The position numbers were made by a program, and so were the translations under genes. From Epiperipatus broadwayi (taxonomy: Eukaryota; Onychophora; Udeonychophora; Euonychophora; Peripatidae): a stretch of 64,000 nucleotides of DNA. Numbering within the stretch: position 1 is the first letter of the stretch; each line of letters begins with the position of its first letter. The DNA lies in assembly GCA_028023455.1 (NCBI GenBank), contig JAQFVV010012446.1:6759501-6823500 (forward strand), in the 5' to 3' direction. The notes beneath the pieces were generated by a model. That model worked only from the letters and a program-made list of their open reading frames with translations, was not told where the DNA came from and searched no databases. Positions 56,250 to 64,000 of this stretch are shown here, one piece after another.

Positions 56250-56961
56250 CTACATCATCTGCGAAATCTAAATGACTTAAATAATCTCCATTTACTTTCA
56301 CTCCTTTAGTTTCCCATTTTAATCCACAAAAAACTTCTTGCAGCACTGCTGTAAAAAGTTTTGGAGATATGGAGTCACCTTGTCTTACACCTTTCTCAAT
56401 GTTGACTTTCCCAGTATCATTATGTAATCTAATTGTTGCTGTTGCATTTTTATAAATATTCTTTAAAATATGACAATATCCTGGATCTATACCTTGATGA
56501 TCCAATGCTTTAATCACTGAAGAAATGTTTATAGAATCAAATGCCTTTTCATAATCTACAAATCCAAAACATAATGACAACTCATATTCATTTGTCCTTT
56601 CTATAACTTCTCTCAATACTTGAATATGATCTACTGTACTAAAACCACTTTTAAATCCAGCTTGTTCTCTTGGTTGGTGAAAATCCAAGGTTCTCTGTAG
56701 ACGAGTTGTAATTATCTTGGTAAAAATTTTATATAAAACTGATAAAAGGCTGATAGGTCTGTAATTTCTAATAACTTCTTTATCACCTTTTTTAAATATT
56801 AATATTATTACTGCATTCTTCCAATCATCCGGTACATCTTTATCATTTAGACATTTGGTATATAACTTTGCTAATATTTTTTCTGTTTCTTCACCTGCTT
56901 CTTTTAATATATCAATTATAATTCCATCATTACCTGGAGCCTTTCCTATATATATATGTCT
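56167..56961 (-). pseudogene. RTE reverse transcriptase, N-terminal part
   Basis: Open frame with the order of RT motifs: GKAPGNDG (near the start), KKGDKEVIRNYRPISLL, FHQPREQAGFKSGFSTVDH, LCFGFVDYEKAFDSI (motif A with the first Asp), VRQGDSISPKLFTA (motif B), LDFADDVVVFANN (motif C, FADD), then LQELSDES. No methionine lies near the left end, since the true start is upstream and lost. A one-base loss near 56200 shifts the frame to the segment below. Confidence 0.85.
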
Positions 56962-57000
56962 CTAAAACACATCTTTAGTTCTTAAATATGCTTTTCTCCA

Positions 57001-57329
57001 CGTTGTTCTGCACTTCGTTTAGTATCAACGATGGTTAATTGAACTTTCACTTTCATATTTTTTCCATCTTACATGTGACTTGCTTATCTTGTTTATGGAC
57101 TCATTTCTGATTTATGTACCACTGGATATTTACCGGGGGGGGGGGGGAGTGATTTCGAGCAGAGTACATAAAAATATTATATCTTTGATAAATATAATAT
57201 CTTTGATATTTATCACTTAAACATCAACAATTTGATTTTTTACATACGTTCTATATAATTAAATGAATAATTAACATAATAAACACGTTAGTGTTTTAAA
57301 ATTTTATAAAATGACTTCAGTTCAACAGA
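57001..57329. other. Non-coding spacer with a 13-G run
   Basis: A run of 13 G lies at 57135-57147. Nothing else recognised. Confidence 0.4.
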
Positions 57330-57476
57330 TGGATTCCCTTGTGTGGTTTATTGCAATGAATCTAAGGTCCTCAGCATTTCAGACTCTGGATCTAAGGTCC
57401 TCAGATTGATTCTAATCCTTCTAGCGCTCAAACTTCTTACGAATTCCCAAGCAATAGAGCCATTCGATAATTTGAT
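57330..57476 (+). mobile_element. S1 SINE-like copy
   Basis: TGTGGTTTATTGCAATG..CTCTGGATCTAAGGTCCTCAG..CAAACTTCTTACGAATTCCC..AGCAATAGAGCCATTCGATAATTT; the GGATCTAAGGTCCTCAG segment is present twice. Confidence 0.62.
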
Positions 57477-57919
57477 TTTAATTTTATTTAATGAATGAAA
57501 TATTCATTTTATAATATAGATATTTAGATGAAATTAAAATGTTTGATCTGTAAATTAAAATGTGGTAAGAATTATATTTAAAATAGTAAATTATGATAAT
57601 CTGTCCCTATAAGAGGGTTTAATGAAACAATCTCCCAGTGAATTTATTCTTTTTTAAAAAATATTTAAACATGATGTAATGACAATAAACACTTCTATTT
57701 GAATAAACCTAATAAATTGATAATTTAAACTGATCTTCTGCTGTTACATTTTCAACAGCAAACATGTTGCGGAAAAAAAAATAGATACAGTATATAAATT
57801 TTATTATAACAACAAACTAAAAGAACTTTATATTAGCTTAAACTTTTTCACTTGATATTAATGTGAAAAAAATGGGTGTAAATGATTCTTTAGGAATCTA
57901 ACGTGTGAATTTAGTATTA

Positions 57920-58000
57920 TATACAAACTTAGTTGATCCATCAATAAATTTATATTCTCAACATTAGATATTTAATAATTGTGATTTATTTAATATTAAA
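57920..58000. repeat. Repeat shared with 58630-58700
   Basis: TTGATCCATCAATAAATTTATATTCTC..TTAGATATTTA..GTGATTTATTTA corresponds to TTGGTCCATGAATAAATTTAAATTCTTG..TTAGGTATTTA..ATGATTTATTTA at 58637-58697. Confidence 0.6.
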
Positions 58001-58245
58001 ATCATCTATATTCTTTATTACTTTTTACAATACTTTTTTTTACAACTTGCTATTGACAGTTTCGATTGCCCCAGCAATCTTCTTCAGAACTATAACAAAC
58101 ACAATACAAATACACAAATGCAGGAATACAAATATGCATAAATTGTCTTGTAAAAAAAAAAAAGCATTGTAAAAACTAATAAAGAATATAGATTTTACTA
58201 TTATATGGATTTCGCTATGCAATTAAGAAAGATAAAGTGTACTTT
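58001..58245. mobile_element. Family D element with a clear hammerhead-like centre
   Basis: TCATCTATATTCTTTATTACTTTTTACAATAC..TTTACAACTTGCTATTGACAG, the core (minus strand), then AACTATAACAAAC and a 60-bp AT-rich insert, then the closing arm GCATTGTAAAAACTAATAAAGAATATAGA and TATTATATGGATTTCGCTATGCAATTAAG. Confidence 0.75.
58055..58090 (-). ncRNA. Hammerhead-like motif, family D
   Basis: CUGAAGA (58087-58081), one A, stem II GAUUGC/GCAAUC with loop UGGG (six pairs), GAAAC (58063-58059), UGUC. Stem I has three pairs at best (GUU/AAU). Stem III would be ACUGU, which pairs only between two molecules and with a U:U mismatch. Confidence 0.4.
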
Positions 58246-58507
58246 ATTTACAGATTATAAAAATTACTAGAAATTTCATCTGGTTTGTTATTTGAAAATG
58301 TAACTCAATTTGATTAATAATTGCAAAAAATATTGCTAACGTAAAAGTTTTACACTTTTGAAGTATCGATGCTTGGTTTATTTACCATTTTAAGAATCAG
58401 GTGATCATATAAAAGTAATTATCTTTTATCTGATCAATAAATTGGCATTACTACAAGAAAATTGACACAATTTGCAAATTAATTAAAAGTGATTATTGGG
58501 GAATCTG

Positions 58508-58606
58508 GGTATTTTAGTATTAGACCTGCTGCAAAATATCACAGCTGTACTGGGTTCAAGGTTAGGATCAAGTTTTATAACAGCAGATCTAATACTAAAG
58601 TTCTGG
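58508..58606. repeat. Inverted repeat
   Basis: GTATTTTAGTATTAGACCTGCTG is complementary to CAGCAGATCTAATACTAAAGTTC; loop about 50 bp. Confidence 0.8.
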
Positions 58607-58699
58607 CAACTGAATTACAGCAATATATTTGGACTTGGTTGGTCCATGAATAAATTTAAATTCTTGATGTTAGGTATTTACTAACCATGATTTATTTAT

Positions 58700-59554
58700 G
58701 GACCTATTAAAATTATTACAATGTAAATAAACTCTTTTATTACAATGTAAATAAATGCTTTTTAAAACTGTGATTCAATTAAGATTTTATAGAGGGAGTT
58801 GTATAAATAAATCATTAAGTCATTAAATGCAATATGGAGGAGCCCATGTGGTTTTCCCTTTTAAATTGCTACTCTATTTTTGACAATATTTTAAGAGCTA
58901 TTTGTCATGTTGAGACAAACCTTTAATAGCACGTTAGTATTTTATAATTACTATTATTTAAACATCTAAACCAGTTTTTAGTAGAAAACTTTATAGAAAA
59001 ATACTACTTTTGAAAATTTGAATTTTTTTTTAAATGCAACTCTTTATTAATACTAATACACTGTTTCAATTAGAGAAAAACGTGTTTAAAAAAATATTTT
59101 TGTTATTAGTTGGGGGGAAAAACAGACTGAAATCAATCCAAAGAAAAACGTTCAATTTTAATTAAAGAATTCAATAAAATAATAATAATAATGCTACGTT
59201 TACATTTCTTACAGCAAATTTACAAAAATAATAAATATATTAAACAAAGGCTCTAAATTTAATATTAAACATAGACGGCTAAAGATAATAAGGAATTAAG
59301 ACATCTTCACTATTTGAACCAAAATAAGGTGCCATAAAAACAAAAATATATATAATGGAAGCATTTGTGTGATAATTAAATCCCATTAAAAACATTCACA
59401 AAGCTCTTAGTAAACAAAATATGAAATAAGTTGATACTTAACTGGGTTTTTTGTTGTTGTTGTTTTGCAATCGCTGGTCGAAGATAATCTTAATTCCATA
59501 TAATCATTACCACCCATGATTGATAATATACAAGAACTAGAAGGCAAACTATGG
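58700..59554. other. 3' flank of MAEA
   Basis: AT-rich. The likely MAEA 3' UTR lies here. TTTATT at 59043-59048 is an AATAAA poly(A) signal in the minus orientation, about 510 bp past the stop; an earlier site was not seen. There is no poly(T) tract such as a recent processed retrocopy would leave. Confidence 0.4.
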
Positions 59555-60721
59555 TCACATAACAAATACTTTCTCTGCCTCTTTTAATGAATAGGTTTCT
59601 TTAGTTCTTGGACAAGTCACTTTCCCGTCATTGTCTTTTGCCATTTTTGTTAAAGCATTTTCTCCATACACATGGCCATTAGGAAGCATAAGAGGAGGAT
59701 TATTTTCATTTAAGGGTTCTCCACTAATATTGCAAACAAGACGGGACTGCGAACAATGGGCATAAGGTAAATCCGCTCCTAATTCATTTAACGGATAACT
59801 GCAAACCGGGCAATCAGGATTATGACCTTCACCTTTCCTATAACAATGGGGAGTTTTAAGAGAAGAAAGACCTGCTTGTAATGTAACGGAAAATACAGAA
59901 TTCGTATTTAATTGATACAGTTTAAAATTATCTAATCTAAATTGTTGCACTAACATCTGCCAACGAGATTCATCAAGTAATTCCTTATAGGGAGAAATTT
60001 GTGTATCGCTTGGAAAAGCCAGCAAACCCATCACGTGCTGAACATCTACAAGTTGATCATCTTCTAGATTGGTAAAATACTTTCGAGCATGTTTAACGGC
60101 ATCTAGCCGACGATCACTCCTAATTAATTCTATGAATTCTTGTTGTCTTAAATTGAACTCCAATGAACTTTTAAATTTCCGTAATTTAGATTTGTTATCA
60201 TGACACCATGCTAAACATTTGGATGTTTCTCGCCTAGCTAAGGATTCTTCAACTTCTTTTAATACCAGAAACAGGTCAATGTTCGTAAGGTCTTCAATAC
60301 CAGAGTGCCTAGCTAATTTCAAAGAAGTATTATAGTAACCACAGCGTAGGAAGTGTTCCACCAACATACGATCGAGACGCTTCTTACGCCATTGCATTAC
60401 TGCACTTGGTAAAGGATTGTCGTGTTCTTTAATATGATCAACTCTGCGCTTACATAGTTTGGCTGCTTCCAGTTCATCATTTATACTTTCTTCAGCTTTT
60501 CTTTTTAATACTTTCATTTTTTCTACAACTCCGTCGAGTAATTTTGCAACACAATCAATTGTAACTGGCCTCTTTTGAAGCCCTTTTTCGAGTTCTACTG
60601 CAGCGTTCTGAACGTGTGATACTTCTCGATCAATATTTTTCTGCGCCGCTCGAAATTTCTTGTTTAGAATCTCGTATGGTACCTTTAATGTTGGATGCTC
60701 TAAAGCTTTAATGTCAGCCAT
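59555..60721 (-). CDS. MAEA: E3 ubiquitin-protein transferase MAEA (CTLH/GID complex, Gid9 homologue), single exon
   Basis: MAEA pairs with RMND5 as the RING-type heterodimer of the CTLH (GID) E3 ubiquitin ligase in nucleus and cytoplasm. At 388 residues it is close to the vertebrate length (about 396). Domains: N-terminal coiled helices ([20 protein letters not shown]); LisH at about 113-145 ([20 protein letters not shown]); CTLH at about 151-208 ([17 protein letters not shown]); CRA at about 205-295 ([19 protein letters not shown]); and the Gid-type RING at about 304-372 with C304, C307, H322/C323, C330, H350 and C370 ([20 protein letters not shown]). The start is sound: A at -3, G at +4, and an in-frame stop at 60740-60742. 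No intron, no frameshift, and higher G+C than the surroundings. All evidence points to a working gene. Whether intronless is ancestral or results from retroposition is open. Confidence 0.97.
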   Translation of the reverse strand: MADIKALEHPTLKVPYEILNKKFRAAQKNIDREVSHVQNAAVELEKGLQKRPVTIDCVAKLLDGVVEKMKVLKRKAEESINDELEAAKLCKRRVDHIKEHDNPLPSAVMQWRKKRLDRMLVEHFLRCGYYNTSLKLARHSGIEDLTNIDLFLVLKEVEESLARRETSKCLAWCHDNKSKLRKFKSSLEFNLRQQEFIELIRSDRRLDAVKHARKYFTNLEDDQLVDVQHVMGLLAFPSDTQISPYKELLDESRWQMLVQQFRLDNFKLYQLNTNSVFSVTLQAGLSSLKTPHCYRKGEGHNPDCPVCSYPLNELGADLPYAHCSQSRLVCNISGEPLNENNPPLMLPNGHVYGENALTKMAKDNDGKVTCPRTKETYSLKEAEKVFVM

Positions 60722-60793
60722 TATTCTTCTAAGTCGAGATTAACCGAGTGCCATTAATTTTTTACTGCGCATGTATTTATGACTGTAGAATTA

Positions 60794-60801
60794 TCACGTG
60801 A
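60794..60801. promoter_or_regulatory. TCACGTGA box 1 upstream of MAEA
   Basis: Palindromic E-box with the flanks preferred by USF/MITF/TFE-type bHLH-zip factors, 73 bp before the start codon. Confidence 0.45.
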
Positions 60802-60932
60802 TATACATATTTTATCATTATTATAGCTTTTCTGAAAAAAATTTTCTTCGGAATTAATACAATTTGTATTCGCATTCGAACTTTTTTTCGTTAACTTCAG
60901 ATTCTTTTGTAAAATAAAAGTCTTTAAAATAA

Positions 60933-60940
60933 TCACGTGA
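60933..60940. promoter_or_regulatory. TCACGTGA box 2 upstream of MAEA
   Basis: A second identical octamer, 212 bp before the start codon, next to the CpG-rich GAGCGCGTGCG. Two exact 8-bp matches within 140 bp of AT-rich DNA are unlikely by chance. Confidence 0.45.
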
Positions 60941-60970
60941 GCGCGTGCGTACATACACGGAATGATAGGA

Positions 60971-61046
60971 TATAGATTACGAAAAAACAGAATAGTATAG
61001 CGTGTATCTATAGATTACGAAAAAACAGAATAGTATAGTGTGTGTC
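60971..61046. repeat. 38-bp tandem duplication in the MAEA upstream region
   Basis: TATAGATTACGAAAAAACAG starts at 60971 and 61009; the units differ at about three positions. Confidence 0.9.
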
Positions 61047-62835
61047 TTCGGAATCGTCCAGGTGCAGATAATCGCCCTAACATTTCAAATAACTAGAAAA
61101 TTAATATAATAATTGATTATGCATTGAACTATGTTATATTTTTCATTAACCCCTCCGTCTTTAATTATGAATCGTCATTTTGGATAGATTTTGTCGATGC
61201 GATTGTTGGGGATTTTTTAATTCGAAATCTATAGAATTTTGAAAATATACTTATTTGATAAAAGGATTTAACAGGCTTTAAACATCTCACTGCAGGTTAA
61301 GGGGCTCTCCAACAATCTTTTATTGAGAAGTACCCACTAAACTTACCAGTTGTCGCGGGTTAGAGCATTTTTCCATCCTTGTACATCCTCCAGCTAAAAT
61401 TAGCTTCATATTCATTTATTAATCAATAATCGATAGTTAGCTATAATATTTTTTTTCCAGTTAAAAAAAAAAAAATTTAATAAACATCAATCTTTAGAAA
61501 TTTAAGCATGTGAGGAAGTATTTTTTTATTTAATATATTTTATATTCAGGTTTTCTTGTACGTTTTTTTAATTTCATATGCAATTAAATTAATGCTTAAA
61601 ACCCGTAAAGGTTGGGGGGGGGGGAGCACACTGCTTATTTAATAGCTACTTCCGCGTGTTTAATACAGTAATAGTTAATCAAAAAATTTAGCATTGAGGA
61701 AAGAAAAACACACTCGCTATTCTGAAATTGTTTTGCTTAGTCCATCATTTGGAGGCTTTAATATTTTATAACAAACTATGCCCATTATCTGATACAAAAC
61801 TAGGTTGATTCTATCCTAGTTGGCTACTTTGGTATTATAAACAATTTGGTTTTTTTAACTCCGCACCTCAAATGGCTAAAGAATGTGCGATGTTATAGTA
61901 ACAACACCAGTGTTACTTTGGGGATTATTCTGAATTATCAAGAGGTTACTTAATTTTCATGCATTTTACATGCGCATCTTATGGACTCATTATTGTAGCT
62001 CTAAAATTGAAATTTACTGTGCTAACGGATTAGCAAACTATACTAATGATTGAGTGTTACTATTTGGTCAAAGAATTTAAATATATCAATACCATCAATA
62101 CTTATATTATTGTTTTGTGTTTCCAAATAAAGTCAGTTAATTAAAATATATTTTGAGATAATTAAATTGTACAGAGGATTGTTATTACAAATATACTATA
62201 TGATTATTTTTAAATAATCATCATTAATTGTCTGCCAATAAACAGATCTCTCGCACCTGATTACCTCTTTTTTCCCCCTTGCTCCGCTTATCAAATCCTT
62301 TTAATTATTCTTCTTCTTACCATCCATCAACTTCTTTTTCTTTTATCCTGTAGCCCAAACGTAATTTTCTAGTCTCAAATGCGATCCACTTCTAATTTTT
62401 GCAATAAAAAATTCTTCTTCATTTATTCCTTACATTGCTTATTTTATCTTTTCAACTTACTGTTACATTGAGTAAAGAAAATAAATATGATGATAGTAAA
62501 AGAAGGCTGCATATTTATTTAGTTGTAATTGGTTTAATTATTTATGACCTTACTTAAGTAATAATCTGTTTAAATATTAGATATAGGATGAGACCTTGAA
62601 AGTGAATTAAAGAAACATAAGTAGATTAGTGTGGATAATCCATGCTGATCAGTGAACAAATTAAGAATTTTAATGTATATATATCAACGTTTGAAAAAGA
62701 AAAGATTATTCAATATTAAAATCTTTAAAGCTTGCTGAGTGTGCTTTTGACCAATCATAGCACTCGTAATTTGCAGGGTGTGTTGTGAGATTTAAATAAG
62801 GTGGATTTTATGTAAATGACTAATTTAAATATTTC
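61047..62835. other. Non-coding stretch, nothing recognised
   Basis: 1.8 kb with no gene. A run of 11 G lies at 61614-61624. Confidence 0.4.
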
Positions 62836-62945
62836 ACAGAGACAAAACTTCATACAGTCGTGCCACTCAGTGCAAGCCAGAGTAATTAATGGATGCAGGA
62901 AGGTTTGAGCATAAAGAATGATGATCATGTGCTGTTTAATTTAAA
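62836..62945 (+). mobile_element. Family A remnant with large internal deletion
   Basis: CAGAGACAAAACTTCATACAG..CACTCAGTGCAAGCCAGAG..GGATGCAGGAAGGTTTGAGC is joined directly to the end segment ATAAAGAATGATGATCATGTG. The whole core is missing. Confidence 0.72.
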
Positions 62946-63364
62946 TATTCCACTTTTTGGATTTTCCTTATTATTGGTGGCATGGGAGTTAAAGATGAAC
63001 AATGTCTCATTGAATAATCATTTTCAAACTTTCAAAACGATATATATATTACAATTAGCAGGAGAAAAGAAAAAAACTATTCAAACTAAGAGTTTTGTAA
63101 TTATTTTATGTCATTTTGATAGTCATCCAGTTTCTCATTACAATGCCTTTCTTCCTCAAAATCACATCTAAAAGTTTTCAATCTTTTCTCCTATTTTTTT
63201 CTAATTTTCCACATTTCCGCTGCATAAAGATATATTTCAAACAAAACATATAACAAACCAACACATTTAATAATTTGTCTATCAACTAAACAGAAGATCA
63301 CATCTCTATCTGCCATTTAATCTTAAAAATATTTTATAATACATATACAAATTCTCTTAAGTCA
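62946..63364. other. Non-coding stretch
   Basis: An open frame of 92 codons at 62893-63171 starts inside the family A remnant and is treated as chance. Confidence 0.35.
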
Positions 63365-63915
63365 TATATCACATGCTTATATAACAAATGTTACATAATG
63401 AGCTTGCAAAATAGCTATTAACAAGCTTTTTGGAATAACCCCAACCTCAGATCGGTGTCTGCTACTGGCTTCCTCGGTGAGGTGCTAGGATATTCAAGCA
63501 TTAGATTTAAAATAGAAAGCTAAGCCCAGCACTTTACCTAATGGATAACTATTAAGTAGAACTGTTTAGCAGATTGGGGATATTCTGAAAAGCTTTATTT
63601 GCAAGCACATATAATATTTGTAATACAAACTTGTTAAATTAGATCATGTGATATATGACTAGATTTCTTTGCAATTTTAAATCTATTAGTATATGGTAAT
63701 CTGAACTTATTTCAGTTTAGATAGCTGGATTGGAAGACTGAAATGTTCAGATTTTCTACTTAATAGTTATCTATTAAAGTGCTGGGCTTGGCCTGGTATT
63801 TTTAATCTAATGCTTGAATATCTTAGCACCTCACTGAGGAAGCCAGTAGCCTTCACCAATCTGAGGTTGGGGATATACTGAAAAGCTTGTTAAGAACTAT
63901 TTGCAAGCTCAGTAT
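63365..63915. mobile_element. Family B foldback element, worn
   Basis: Left GTCATATATCACATGCTTATATAAC..GAGCTTGC..TAACAAGCTTT, and a core on the minus strand at 63445-63482 (CCGAGGA, GACACCGATC, several changes). The middle holds an own inverted pair (AAGCCCAGCACTTTA..TAACTATTAAGTAGA at 63520-63560 against its complement at 63750-63790) and the shared end GATCATGTGATATATGAC. The right core at 63829-63866 keeps CTGAGGA but GAAAC is lost (CCTTCACC). Confidence 0.72.
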
Positions 63916-63917
63916 AT

Positions 63918-64000
63918 AAAATTTCTCTAATAAATATTCCTTCTCAACATTTACCTTTTAAAATATCTAAAATCAATAAAATTTCTCTAATAAATATTCC
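63918..64000. repeat. 60-bp period tandem repeat reaching the window end
   Basis: AAAATTTCTCTAATAAATATTCC occurs at 63918-63940 and identically at 63978-64000. It may be the edge of a satellite array. Confidence 0.7.

Larger units (their letters stand above)
55500..57000 (-). mobile_element. RTE-like LINE, youngest and longest copy, 5' truncated
   Basis: The 3' end is at about 55500, where a short ATCATTATC-type tail follows the stop of the ORF. The RT frame is open back to 56961 (stop at 56962-56964). Beyond this, a WRKAYLRTKDVF-like segment (56965-57005) suggests the linker before RT, in a broken frame. The APE endonuclease half is missing. All other LINE fragments in the window match parts of this one. 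Confidence 0.85.

Noticed and set aside
58040-58222. Overlapping 60-63 codon frames on both strands
   Set aside because: Both lie within the family D foldback element and are by-products of its palindromic arms.
60754-60954. 66-codon minus-strand frame upstream of MAEA
   Set aside because: Different frame, AT-rich, and it covers the presumed promoter with both TCACGTGA boxes.
61047-62835. Further MAEA exons or a neighbouring gene
   Set aside because: MAEA is complete with an in-frame upstream stop, and no open, composition-shifted segment was found here.

Overview
This is a stretch of an A+T-rich (roughly three quarters A+T by eye) animal genome, most likely an invertebrate. The evidence is one conserved animal/fungal-type gene (MAEA, a subunit of the CTLH/GID E3 ligase), plus Penelope-like, RTE-type and mariner-type transposon remains, a probable LTR, and many short dispersed repeats. 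There is no operon structure, no ribosome-binding sites and no sign of a prokaryote or virus. The exact phylum cannot be told from the sequence.

Layout. 0-1.3 kb: 3' part of a Penelope-like element (reverse transcriptase YVDD plus GIY-YIG endonuclease), broken by a frameshift. 1.3-59 kb: essentially all non-genic. It holds at least nine truncated copies of one RTE-like LINE, of which the copy at 55.5-57.0 kb is nearly intact in its RT part. It also holds two mariner fossils, one probable LTR with a tRNA-Ser-like primer-binding site, two tRNA-like or SINE-like families, and at least seven families of foldback (long inverted repeat) elements. Two candidate small exons lie near 28.4-29.3 kb (+) and another near 52.7 kb (-); none can be assigned to a gene. 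59.5-61.1 kb: an intact, intronless MAEA gene on the minus strand with two TCACGTGA boxes upstream. 61-64 kb: AT-rich non-coding DNA and more foldback repeats; the window ends inside a 60-bp-period tandem repeat.

Main observation. Several otherwise different foldback families carry the same short RNA-like motif. It reads CUGANGA, then a small hairpin, then GAAAC, then a short self-complementary stem III (ACUAGU, ACCGGU, ACCAUGGU or ACGU), usually ending in GUC, and in the best families it is bracketed by complementary stem I strands. This is the core of a hammerhead ribozyme. The clearest example, at 39499-39541, fits the consensus at every core position. Between families, stem I and stem II change in a compensating way. 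One family (3.5, 7.0 and 41.6 kb) combines this motif with a tRNA-like A-box/B-box module inside terminal inverted repeats, and one copy is a 636-bp head-to-head palindrome. Hammerhead motifs are known in Penelope-like elements, so these families may be non-autonomous relatives moved by Penelope-type machinery. That link is inference.
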